Source: Mugil cephalus
Lineage: Eukaryota; Chordata; Actinopteri; Mugiliformes; Mugilidae
NCBI RefSeq assembly: GCF_022458985.1
Contig: NC_061774.1
Location: forward strand, 13,010,616 to 13,074,615
Direction: 5' to 3'
DNA length: 64,000 nt
Shown piece after piece: positions 45,133 to 56,669 of the stretch. Every line of letters starts with the position of its first letter. Position 1 is the first letter of the stretch. The notes beneath the pieces were generated by a model. It was not told the origin of the DNA and searched no databases. It was given only the letters and a program-made list of their open reading frames with translations. The position numbers and the translations under genes are program-made.

Positions 45133-48100
45133 TCAAGGAAGAGACTGGATGATGATTATCTTCTCGTTAATGCAGAAACGGTGAAGCACGCTGAGCAAGT
45201 TCTCTCCACAACGCGACACCTGCCTCTCCATGGCCAGACGGAAATCCTCCTTCACTCCTTTGGTGATTCCTCGAGTCACTGTGTGGTGTCTGCAGGAATG
45301 AAAGGACGGGTGAAATAAATACGAACGTAAAACGCCGTCAGAAATGTATCAAACAGAGACTGAGATCTATATGAGGTGTGTAGTAAAGACAAAGCCATGG
45401 AGTCGGCACGTTACTTTCACCCTGCACACATGAATCAGCCAGTCAAGTTCAAACAACGTATGTTCCATCGTAACCAGTCATGACCACATAAGACATGTCC
45501 ACGGATGAAATGAGATCAAGTGTTATGAAAAGGCAAAGAACTAAACTGGCTGTACAACGACACCAACATTAGCCTTAAATAACGACAAGAACGACAACAA
45601 GAACAACAACAAGAACAACGAGAGTGATGACCACAGAAAGACGAGTAATGGCTCAAATAAACAAACGCCGACAGGAAATCAAAGAACGACTAACTCTTGA
45701 TGTAAAATGACAGGCCCAAATTAAAACTGGGGGATGACAAGCCTTGAAGCTGGGAATGGAGAAAGGTGGAGTGGGCGGGATGGGGACTGTGGGAGGAGGG
45801 GCCTGGGGTACCTGTCCATGGTCTGCACCCCTTGTAGAAGAAGGGTATTTAACTCCACCCCCAGGGCGGGGCTAGGGTTCCTGAGGGACAGCAACATTCG
45901 AGAACTCTCAGTCAGTGCGGGTGCATTCAAGTGTCTAAACGTCCACAGCAAATAACGAAGGAGTTTGACTGTAGCTTTTATTTCACCATAAACCCCTTTC
46001 TCTTTACGAAGCCCGCTCCATTAACAGCTTTATCAATTCAAAGTGAAACTTTCCCCACAGGCCATGTCTACGTAAATCATCAGTCAGCAGAGCGGCCCTC
46101 TTTAAAAAACACACCAACAGAACGGGAGAGTGCAGAGTCACGGTGCCAGCTGAAAAAAAACCCCAGAACGGGAGTTGCTTACTTAATCAGCATCCCCTGA
46201 TTGGGCAGCAGCTCCAGCTGGATCCTCCCTCCCTCCGGAGTACGCAGGTACGCAAACTCCTCCAGCATGTCGATGTCTGAGAGAGGTCGTAGGCTCATGG
46301 AAACCAACGTCCAAGACGCGAGAGCGCACATACGAGAAACCGCAATTCAACATTATGCAAATATGTTAAGTGAGCTTCATTGTGTCTGAGCAGCAGGATA
46401 CTGGTGACGTAGTTGAAGAAGTTCTCGTACTGGAAGCTGCCCTGCTGACAGATTTTATCCACCGCCTTTAAGAACAGCATCTCTCCCTGCGGCCAGTCGT
46501 ACTGCAGGAGGACCACCACGTGGCCGAGGGACAGGTCGTCACGGTTGTCTGTGAAGGCACGGAGCTGACGGAGGGAGAAGAGGAGAAGTTGTTCAGCCAG
46601 GTGTTACGGTGCATCTGAATCCGGTTTTGAAAAATACACCATGTGATAATCACAGAGCGTGTTTTATTTAAAGTCTTCCCATAGAAACATGGACTCTGCG
46701 CTCTAAATTTCATTCATTTCCTCTGATGTAACTGAAGGTACCTTGAAGCAGGCGAGCATCAGCTGGAGGCAGAAAGGTAACACGGCTTTACTGGTGCAGG
46801 GAAGCAGCCTCAGATCGTTACCTAGTTAAAACACAAAGAGGACAACGCTCCGATTAAATAAAACGTATGTACCGGTCACGCACTTTCAGGGGTTAGTGAA
46901 CCGTTGGTCATGTGGATGTGAAATGAACGTGCAGATTGCAGTAAAGGGAACTTGTGGTCTAAGTGGTACTACTCCATGTAATAGCACTTGAATCAGTGGT
47001 CACAACAACGAACCGACACACGGGAATGCACCATAGTAACCGACGCTGAAGAACTCATTGGAGGCTGTCCATGGTCAGGGTCAGCCAGCAACTCAGGAAC
47101 AATTACCTTTCCTAGATTTGGTCTTGACTCGGCTCTGATCCTCCGGGGCCTTTGTTGGCTCTTGGTTCGGGGGCACCAGTCCGCTGACGACATCGAGCAG
47201 CTTCTCACAGGCCAGCTGAATAACAAACAGTATGAGAAGTGTACACAGTGTGGGAATATTGTACTGCATTTCATTCATATACAGGTTGCTTAGTTTTGCT
47301 CTTTTTTTTGTAAACTGTACACTGTTGTCAAGCATCAGCGGGTTGTTCTATGTGGAATAACGAGTCTCTGTAATAAACTGGAACTATATCGCCACCTTCA
47401 GGCCAATTGGTGTCTGTTTTCTTTAAAGCACGGGTCATTGAACATGTATTTTGTGTAATAGCATCGACTTCACCTTAAAAATGTTTAAAACAAACAAAAA
47501 AAAAAAGCTTATACTTGAACAATATATTTATGCAAAAGTGGGATTACATCAATATGATACAACTGTTTAGAACAATTTTACCAGGTTTGCTTTGAGAATA
47601 TAGGAAAAGAGAAGCGTGTTTGTTTGAGCACTTCTCCTGACGTAAACTGTCAGAGTGTGGCTGTGTGCGGTTGTGTACCCTGTACTCTCCCAGTGCGTAG
47701 TGGCAGGATGCCTGCTGTATGAGGGCCCTGTGGTGCTCCAGACTGGCCTGACCTGAGGGGCTCTGCTGCCCGGGCTGAGGCTGTTGCACGGCAGCCATCT
47801 GGTGCAGGCTGGAGAGGGCTTTACGGTACTGTCCCTGGAGACGACACATTCACATGTAATCAGTATTATTCAGTAGAACAACAGACCAACGCGTGAGGCA
47901 CAAGGAAACAAAACTAAATCCTATCATCATCATATTATTATTATTATTATTATTAAGTATAGTCAGTTGTGTTATCCTTTTTAACATCTATATAATAATA
48001 ATGTACAGTATGTATTATTATATTCTATATTTGTCGCTCCTCCCCAAAAATGTTTATTTCTAAACATTATAAACTGGCTTAAATGCAACAGAATACAGTC

Positions 48101-51100
48101 TAAGCAGGTGCTGGTACTTACTAAAAATAAAAGGGCCACAGGTGTTTTGTCACAAAGAAGAGTAAAAGTTAATCATATCTTGCCTGGTATATGATCATGT
48201 CGGTCAGGAATATTCTGAACCACAGCCAGCTGTCCGTCTTCCACGTAGCACAGATCTTCTTAAACTCTAAAAACATGAAAACATTTCAAGTATTTCTTCC
48301 TTGTCTCTTTATTGTTTGTTGTTAAAAGGCATTTACAGCCAGTTACAAGCATCTACTGACGTCGTCAAAAACACCAGCGAACATTAAAGTTGTTTACCAG
48401 CTTCCAAACCATCGTGGGAGTGAAGGAGGTCCCAGCTTTCTCTCGCTGTGCGGAAACTCTCCAGAGTCTCTGACCAGGTGGGCATCTCAGCCTTGTTCAC
48501 TAAGATATGTCGGCCACGGCCTTTCCCCAAACCGTCCTCATCGTCTGAGCTCTACAATGACACGCACGCACAATGGCACAGTGACTAAAAAGCAAAATGC
48601 AACAAAAGTACACGCACAAATTACACAAAACTCGTTTAAATACTCTCACCATAGTCTTCTCTCTCCCATCGGCCAGTTTGCGTTTCTTATGCGCGTGCTT
48701 CATTGCTCCTCTCTCCACCTCCACATCGTTATGCACAGAGCTCAAATCCTCAACGAGGATCCAGGGCCCTGAACTCAACGCGCTGACCCCTACGACACGT
48801 AAACACATCAATCAATCAATCAGTCAAAACCCTTCGTTGAAAAGATGACGGAGACGCGTGTCCTGAGAGACACAGACAAACAGGAAACGATGTTATGCTC
48901 GCAAAGACGAAGACTGACCCTGGAACAGTGCAGGCTGTACGGCGGAGACGTAGAGGAAGGCACTACGGAAGAGGACAAGCGCAGCACAGATGACCACCTG
49001 ACTGCAGCAGCGGGCTCTCGTTTCTCCTTCCAGACCAGGCAGGTAGCGACACAGCTCCTTCACTCTCTGCAGCATGTCCACATAACTCCTGGAGCACATA
49101 CAAACAAATAACACACCTGTGTTTATAAATCATCTTTAACTGCTGCACATTTATTAATGATATCTGTTGCTCTTACATTTACAGACATGAGTTATAATTT
49201 GCATTTTTTTTTTCCAAATTATTCAACTTGCTGATTATATTTTGATTCATATTAAGATTTCGTTAAGATTTTGAAGATTGCTTTTTGTGCTGATGGTATG
49301 TGATACCACCACAAACTAGAGTCTCTACAATTACCATAAAATTGGATCGATAAGGTCTCAACAACATTGAAAAGAGGTGGCATTACACTTAGTCTTAACT
49401 GATTGTAGCTGCAGTTAGATACATGTGCTTGTGCATGTCGCCAGCAGCGCCATGATTTTTACATTTTTAGGTTATTATTAGTTCTTCTTAGGTTTTGTTC
49501 TTGTTTTTCTGTGCCTCGAACCAGTCAAAATGGTTTTGGTCATTTTTTGTCTTTTTGTGCTGTGTTTATTTTTTTATTCTGGAGTGGAGTGAGGCCTCCT
49601 CTCCAGAGGTTTCGGGTCGGCGGTGCCGTCTGTAGTGACGGGAAACGTGAGGTCTCTGGCAGCAGAATGAATGGACTCTGTGCGCTTGATGGGACCCAGA
49701 GGGAGTGTGTCATGAGAAGAGCCTTAGAGACCTGGTTCATAGGACCACAGTACGTCTGTGCCCAGCTTCAGGAGGCGGATACACTCCGTTGGCGTTTACA
49801 TCCCTCCCTCAGCGACAAAGAAACACTATGCGACACGATCCATGCCGCTGTTGCTATGCAACTGGCCAAACAACCACATCACCTTGGACACTGTTGCTGC
49901 CAACTACTTTTATATATTTGTTCATGATGCTAATTCTGTAAATTTTTTGATTACACTGTTTATTTTAGATAATACTTATTTTTATTTTACCTTAATCTCA
50001 TTTACTTTAATCTCATTTTATTTTATCTCTCTACTGTTTACATTTATGTGCAACCCTCGCGGATCATTAAAGTCCGTCTATGTCTAAGTATGTGTGTGTG
50101 TGTGCGGGAAGGGAGGAGGGTTTGTTTTCTCTTTGTTTGTTTTATGTGTGAAGCACCTTGCGTTGCAATTTATTTCTATGAAAGGTGCTGTAAAAATAAA
50201 GTTTGATTTGATTTGAGTGACATGCAGACTGACAGATTACCTCTGACCCTTGTCTCCCTGCCACTCGCAGCGTGCTCCGACCACGCCAAGGATTTCCAAC
50301 AGCCTCTCCCAAGGTTCTGCCACCACCGACGATTTTTCCGACAGGCCGTCAATCACATAACGCTGGGAACCGCGGGACACGGTGGGAGACTTCAGAGTCC
50401 CACCTTCCTGAGAGCCTGAAACAAAAAACAAGAGGAAATGAAAATAATGTCAGGCAGGTAATGAATAAGAACTTCAACTTCAACAGAGTATCACTTCACC
50501 TTGTATCTGTACATCCGATGAAGGTCCACGGGTAACATAACTAATGTAGAATTCAGCTGCTTTCAGCATGTATTTCTGCATTAAGCTGGCTGGAAGGCGC
50601 ATGTCCATGTTATTTATGACCAAAGGAAGAACGTCACAGACTGTAAAAAGAAAAAAGAAAAGAATGAGACATGGGTACTTTTGCAAATTAATAAAAAAAA
50701 CATTTTTATTATAGTATTCACTTACCGAAAAGTTTTCTGAAGCAGTTGACGGGAGTCTCCACATTCTCCGACACCTCCGCCTCAAGCAACGTCTCTCCTA
50801 AATTGACCTGGCAGTGCAACAGATTGTTACCGTTTCACTGTTACGCGTGGTTTCAAATCTCAAAAGCACAACACTCGCGGTGTTATTACAAACCCCGTGT
50901 TGGACGACAGACTCTGGAAAGCGCTTCAGGAGGAGCAGCAGCATCTCTGCCTTCTCCAACGTGTTGAAACACTGCTCCGTGGCCTTCAGCAGCATCTCGC
51001 ACTGCACACGACCAGGCAGCGTCTCAAAAAGACCTAGGAGAGACAAGCACACAAACAGACTTGGCTTCCAATTTCATGACACTCTTTACTATAAGGACAG

Positions 51101-51998
51101 TGTAATGCACATTCCTCTATGAATGCACTTGAACTCCTCATACCTCGTAGAAACTGTGCATGCTTGTCCTGAGAGTCAGAGCGTAGGGCGCCTGTGATGA
51201 CACTAATCTCACGCCACACGATGGGCTGATCTGGGAAGTTTATAAACCTAGAGGATGGACAAATTGTTAGACATTGTTAGGTCAGGCTCAGTAATTTACA
51301 TTAACTCTAGTGCAAAAGACACACTACAGGCTAAGATTATACCCAGAACGGAGATTTGTTTCCACTTGAGAGAAGAAAGTACCCAAATCAACAACAAGTT
51401 ATGATATTGGACATTAAATGTGGTGGACATAGATGGTAGACACAGGGGAGGAGAGAGAAATCATCGAGGTCTGTTTTTTAGAGTGGCTATGGCTGCAGGT
51501 ATTAAGGGTTTTCCTATGCCAGCCTGTCATAATATAAAAGTCCCGTATCTACGACCTGATGATAGTGGGATGAAGTGTAGGTTGAGTGGGTGTGCATTGT
51601 CCTATTCTGCAAATCGTCTTATGGATCTATTGTTCAGTTCTGTCAGGTTGGGTGTGGGAAGACCGATGATTGTGACTCACATGTCGTACAGCAACCTCCC
51701 TGCTGAAGTTGTCCTCTCTGCATTGCGTTCAATGATGTACATTTCATACTGTAACAAAATATGTGAAATACATTTTTTTAACACAGACCCACGACCATGT
51801 AACTGAAACACAAATCTCTATGTCTGCAGTGGTTAATGAAGAGGCTGAGGTGGATGCTTTAGTGTTTACCTGTATGTTGAAATCTGTAGGGTAAAGGGTT
51901 CTGGCAGTTATCAGCCAGGCTTTGGCTGCGCAGGGATCATCAGAGACCAACTCCCGGGCTCGTTTCACCAGAAACTCGCAGTCTTTTTGCGCTGACAT
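45133..51998 (-). CDS. ints10: INTS10, Integrator complex subunit 10
   Basis: Subunit of the nuclear Integrator complex, which attenuates RNA polymerase II transcription and processes snRNA 3' ends. Seventeen coding exons: 51870-51998, 51681-51748, 51144-51247, 50894-51033, 50726-50807, 50500-50640, 50241-50415, 48919-49088, 48650-48789, 48398-48551, 48184-48266, 47679-47834, 47107-47215, 46742-46821, 46402-46564, 46183-46276, 45133-45289. Every phase closes, giving 714 residues (human 710). It starts [18 protein letters not shown]. Other matching blocks are [69 protein letters not shown] (a likely nuclear localisation signal with an acidic patch), [33 protein letters not shown] and [20 protein letters not shown]. 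The protein is mostly helical repeat without enzymatic motifs. The intron after 48184 uses a GC donor. Confidence 0.97.
45290..46182. other. INTS10 last intron
   Basis: About 0.9 kb. Contains an 'aacaag' low-complexity run (45580-45625) and a GC-rich block (45765-45905) with GGGCGGG-type boxes and a GGTATTTAA TATA-like motif on the plus strand. No exon is recognised. Confidence 0.5.
49089..50240. mobile_element. INTS10 intron 7 with retroposon 3' tails
   Basis: Near 50055-50095 the plus strand reads 'cggatcattaaagtccgtctatgtctaag', and near 50150-50218 'tgaagcaccttgcgttgcaa...aaataaagtttgatttgat'. Both are of the kind that end fish LINE/SINE copies (a small hairpin or AATAAAG followed by a short simple repeat). 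The sequence to their left (49510-49940) is probably element body but holds no recognisable reverse transcriptase. Family not assigned. Confidence 0.45.
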
Positions 51999-54761
51999 TT
52001 TACATGAATTGAACTTTCAGTGACGAAGGAAAACAAACTGACCAAACATGCAGCCCACGCTGCAGTTTGATGCACAGTGGTCCTCTGGTTGATAGATATC
52101 CAACGTTAGAGACTACGTCTCTGCAAAATGTAAGTTAGCAACACATGACGTTAGCTAGCTAGGGTTAGCTATAAGACTTTCAGTTGACATCTTTGTTTGA
52201 AACGTTAGCCAGACCATGCTCTATTATTCAGATATCTTATATAAGAACAACAGATACATGTAAAAACAAAAAGGCAACTCATCTAAAAAAGTCCTTCTGA
52301 ATTAACCAGATACAGCTAAAGCTTTATTTACCGACACTCTCTAGTATTACGATAACGACGTCACGCCGTAGTCGCAAAAGCGACGCTGCTTTACGACCAC
52401 TGCCGTATTAGCTAGTAGCATCCATAGGCATAGATCCATGATCCATAGATAGCATCAGGAACAACGCGGAAGTACTTTTATTCAGTGCACTCATGTTTGA
52501 ACTGTGTGCGCTAAAAACATCTGGAGTGTTTTGACAAACCAGCATGTCCGCCATTCACAATGTGCAACACAATAAACAGAGTGTTTTAGTCTGAAACGCC
52601 CCTATGTTACACTCGGTTTACGCTGTAAGGGTGCTGACGCGCGCATGCGCAGATGTTGCAACGCTGTCACCTGCTGCTGGGGCTGCAGACACGACCTACA
52701 GTAGTGGTGGCCCAGTTACCCTGCAAAAAAAAACAGCTCTCTACCTGTCCGGGGATAGGACAGCGACTGGTGTACATGGCAAGTAAAAAAACAAGAAAAC
52801 GAATTTATGAGACTCGCGAAAGCGTGACCAAATGCGTGAGGCGCTCTTGCTTGGTTTTTGACATTCATTTGCTGTCAATGGTGTCTCCAACCAATCATCA
52901 GTCATCAGGATAGTGTTAGCCACTTAGCATGCTAGGGCACAGTGTTTTGCTGTAGCTTACAGTGACCGCGTCCGACTCTGCTTTTATCCTAAACCTAAAT
53001 CTAATTAACGGGTCACGCGTAACCAGGGAGCCACGGTAGCTAGCGCCGTTGAGCTAGAGGCGTCTGCTAACCAGCCTAGCATCCCGGTGTCAGCCTGTTG
53101 AGCTAAGCTACCTTCATTTAGCCGCTCTGACTCCAAGTCAAGTAAAAGCTTCGTGCCATTGTAATGCAGTCGAGGTCTTATTGTCTCCACCAGCCTTCGG
53201 ACTGACAGGAATGTTTAGAAAACAGGCATGACAAGACTAGTTAGGTAGCTAAGAGCGAGCATTGCACAGAGGGCGTGTTCACCAGTTAAGGCTCAACATC
53301 AGGATTCATAATAGGAATGTTGTACTTGTACTCAAATCTTTTACATACGCCGGATACCTCATTTGTTTGTGTAATGTTATCTGTAATGGGAAAATACGTC
53401 ATACTTGTATTCAGGTGTGATCCCAGAAGTATCCCAAGTATAATACCCTATTCATTCTGATTCCCATAATCACACATTAACATTTACAATCTCTTTACAG
53501 TTTCCTGTCATAATAGGTGATCCAACAACTCTCGATGTGCTGCTCCGTGTGCAGTTTCACTTAAATTAAACATACACTCGCTTGCCAGTTCATTAGTAGT
53601 GAAAACAAATGCATGTAGTTGATCTCAAAATAATAGAAACATTGTTGTGTTTAACCACCAGCACCACAAACTACATCCTCCGATATGATCACACAGTTTA
53701 ATGGCCGCTTGTCTTGCACTGTGTCAAACAAAACTGAAACATATAATCTCCATGAGGCTAACATTAGCTGGACTGGTGTTGGGTGTTGGAATAAATTAAT
53801 TTTCACTAGTGTACTTAATGTTATGGCCAGTGAGTGTACATTTGCATGGATACCGATACTCTGCAGGTTAATTATTATGGATCATCAGCCACGCTGCCCT
53901 GATGCAGCATGGCTGATGATCTGCAGACTCAAAAGTGCTCAAACAAAGGTACTTTGTTTTAGACTTGTGGCTGTATTTTAATTCCACGGTGGGCTCTCAG
54001 ACGTAAGTAGCCACGTGGTGACACTCTGGTTTGTCACACTGACCTAAAATTGTGGGTGAAGATTTCTCCTGTGATATTTTGGTTGACCTCCACTGACCTC
54101 ATAGCTGTTCCACAACTATCTCCTTCCTGGTCTATATTTAGAGAACTTCTGTTCTTCCTTCATGTACTTAAAGTCTCTAGACAGTTACTTTTAATTTGGC
54201 ACAATCTTGCTTTTATAATAGGTCGTGGCACTTGTTTTTGTCATTTAAAAAAAAAAACGTAAAAAGGCGCACTTCAATCTTAATATTCAAGCGCGATCTT
54301 CACAGTGAACACTGATTCAAGAGACGTGTCTTAACAGTTACACTGGCCTCCCCTTGACTTGGCCCGGACTTATCAGTGTGTTAAGTTGTGAAATAACTCT
54401 TTATCAGTGGACGGTTGGAACAGCCTGGGTGGACAAGTTGAAGGCTGAATTGAAATGGTTCAATCTTCTTCAGACAACATTTATAGTTTGCGAGTGTGAG
54501 CCGTTTAATTCAGACCGCAACCAATAAAGACCGCAGCGTGTTGTAAAGAAATAAAAAGAATACTTTCAGCATGTGTTGCTAGATACCGAAAGAATTTGTG
54601 CTGCTACTCCTTTATAATTATTTATCTATAATTGTTATTGATACTGCGTATCATACCTTGTTTAATTAATTCTAGCTTCATTGTTGTTTTCATTATTACT
54701 AATTATTTAATGTGCTTTCATGTAAACTAACTGTTTTGCTGTTGTTTTTTTACCTTTCCAG
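51999..54761. other. Divergent region between INTS10 and SLC25A51
   Basis: INTS10 (minus) and SLC25A51 (plus) are head to head. INTS10 transcription probably starts near 52.0-52.2 kb. A palindromic NRF1-type site lies at 52641-52650, a plausible SLC25A51 promoter. The SLC25A51 coding exon opens at an acceptor ending at 54761, so this region holds its promoter, one or more untranslated exons and an intron. No other gene or clear repeat is seen. Confidence 0.55.
52641..52650. promoter_or_regulatory. NRF1-type palindrome
   Basis: GCGCATGCGC is a perfect match to the NRF1 core. It sits in a GC-richer block between INTS10 and SLC25A51. NRF1 controls many genes for mitochondrial proteins, fitting SLC25A51, but could serve INTS10 as well. 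Confidence 0.5.
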
Positions 54762-54773
54762 AAGTGTGCAGCG

Positions 54774-54803
54774 ATGCTGGGGGATCAGGCTGCGGTGCAC
54801 TAA
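54774..54803 (+). other. Upstream ORF of SLC25A51
   Basis: Just inside the acceptor (exon from 54762) an ATG opens a ten-codon frame, M-L-G-D-Q-A-A-V-H-stop, ending 22 bases before the main ATG. It could lower translation of the carrier. Seen in sequence; effect inferred. Confidence 0.55.
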
Positions 54804-54825
54804 GCCTCTCATGGCTGTTAGCACC

Positions 54826-55746
54826 ATGGACTCTGAGTCAACCCGGACCCCTCAGCCCCAGGCTGCCCTCACGAAAGGAGGCCGTTCCCTGCTGCCTGAT
54901 GGGGCTCTGGGTGCCATGTTGGGCCCTCAGGGGAAACATTACGTCTGCGGCTCAGTTGCGGCTTTTACCAACATCGTGGTGACTTTCCCCATCCAGAAGG
55001 TGCTCTTCCGCCAGCAGCTGCACGGCGTGTTGGCCACCGAGGCCGTGCGCCAGCTCCAGAGGGACGGGCTGAGGAATCTTTACCGGGGCCTGCTGCCCCC
55101 CCTGCTGCAAAAGACCACTACGGTAGCCATCATGTTCGGCCTGTACGAGGACTTCTCCAGGGTCTTGCTGGACCAGGCCGGCGGCAGCGGCGTGCCGGAG
55201 CTGGTGACGCGAAGCTTTGCCGCGGCGCTGGCAGGAATGGCCGAGGCCCTCCTGACGCCGTTTGAGCGCGTGCAGACCCTCCTGCAGGACCACCGGCACC
55301 ACGGGCGCTTCAACAACACGGCCCACACCTTCCGGACACTTGTGAGCGAGCACGGCGTCAGGGAGTGCTACCGGGGCCTCGTGCCCATACTCCTCCGCAA
55401 CGGCCCCAGCAACGTGCTCTTCTTCGGGCTGCGGGGGCCGATTAAAGAGCAGCTCCCCGAAGCCACCAGCAGGGCCGGTCACCTGGTCAACGATTTCGTG
55501 TGCGGGGGGGTGCTGGGGGCGGCCCTCGGCATCATGTTCTACCCGCTAAACGTGGTGAAATCCCGGGCTCAGTCTCAGGTTGGTGGAGCCTTCCAGCCTT
55601 GCAGGGACGTGCTGCTAATGGTGTGGAGGGAGCGGGGCGGCAGCGTGGCCATGCTCTTCCGAGGGGCCCACCTCAACTACCACCGTTCACTCCTCTCCTG
55701 GGGGATCATCAACGCCACCTACGAGCTGCTGCTGAAGCTCATGTGA
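54826..55746 (+). CDS. slc25a51: SLC25A51, mitochondrial NAD+ carrier
   Basis: Inner-membrane carrier that imports NAD+ into the mitochondrial matrix. The CDS is intronless, 306 residues from the ATG at 54826 (context CACCATGG, the stronger one). An in-frame ATG at 54811 would add MAVST. The threefold carrier repeat is clear: signature motifs [24 protein letters not shown] and [13 protein letters not shown] mark the odd helices. Matching blocks are [38 protein letters not shown] and a C-terminus [22 protein letters not shown]. The unusual Q and N in the first and third motifs are typical of this carrier. SLC25A52 is a primate paralogue and not expected in fish. GC content is clearly higher than in the surroundings. 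A splice acceptor at 54760-54761 implies an untranslated first exon upstream. Confidence 0.95.
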   Translation: MDSESTRTPQPQAALTKGGRSLLPDGALGAMLGPQGKHYVCGSVAAFTNIVVTFPIQKVLFRQQLHGVLATEAVRQLQRDGLRNLYRGLLPPLLQKTTTVAIMFGLYEDFSRVLLDQAGGSGVPELVTRSFAAALAGMAEALLTPFERVQTLLQDHRHHGRFNNTAHTFRTLVSEHGVRECYRGLVPILLRNGPSNVLFFGLRGPIKEQLPEATSRAGHLVNDFVCGGVLGAALGIMFYPLNVVKSRAQSQVGGAFQPCRDVLLMVWRERGGSVAMLFRGAHLNYHRSLLSWGIINATYELLLKLM

Positions 55747-56659
55747 GGGGAGGAGTGGAGCGGATGGAAGTAAGACGTTAGAGTGATATAGAGCGTATTT
55801 AAAGGGAAAAACCTGTATGTAGGGATAGAGCCAGTTTGAAGAAGGAAACTAAAACCGATGCACTAGCTGTCCGGCACTATTGGTGGGACACGGGTTCTAT
55901 GATTGAGAGACAGCGGTTGCATTTTCTGACAGGGGCCAACAGTCAGTGTAAGATAACCACCGGCCATTGTTACTTTTTACTACTATCAAAAGTATTATAA
56001 ACAAGACACACACTAGCCTATAAAAACTTGTGCCAGGGTCCAATTGAAACGCCCTCGTTTGCTCTGTGTACAAAACTTGGGGAGCAAACAGAACTTTTTT
56101 TTTCCCCCTCCACAGTTTAAAGGAAAGGTTGCCTGACTGGATTCACTGTTTTGTTGGAGAATCTTTTTTTCTTGCTTGTGCTGTGGTGTTTTTGAAACAT
56201 CTGTTTGTTTTGTCCAAGATCGTTTTCTCTGTGAAGCAAAAATTCTGCCACTTCAATAATCCCGATGCTTTTGTCCATTGAATTTGTTCAGTGGGGTTTA
56301 TCGTCAAGGAGAATTACTGTTTGTTTATTCTCCGCGAGTTCACAGTCGAAATACGACGCGATAGTTTAAGTGATTCTTGGAAATGCTAACAAAACCAAAA
56401 GTACACATGTCAGGCTCTCTCTCTCTTTTTTTTTTTTAATCAGCTTGTATGTTCACACTATTAATCCAAGTGAGATATGAAATACAGTCTGTCCTTGTTC
56501 ATTTTCTGAAGTGCCACTGGCAGTGTGTGTTGTTATTTGTGTTTTTGACAAGTGCCCAATGATTTACATGTCGTGTAGTAAAACGTACAGTTACACCCAG
56601 ATCTCGTCGGTTTCTAAAATTAATTGGAAGAGAGAAAATTTAACCATGTCTCCTAATAC

Positions 56660-56669
56660 AATAAATAAA
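56660..56669 (+). other. slc25a51: Likely SLC25A51 poly(A) signal
   Basis: Two overlapping AATAAA motifs (AATAAATAAA) about 915 bases after the stop codon. Confidence 0.5.

Noticed and set aside
51420-51806. 128-codon plus-strand frame
   Set aside because: It overlaps INTS10 coding exon 2 in antisense and the rest is intron; no known domain.
54952-55482. 176-codon minus-strand frame opposite SLC25A51
   Set aside because: Shadow of a GC-rich coding exon.
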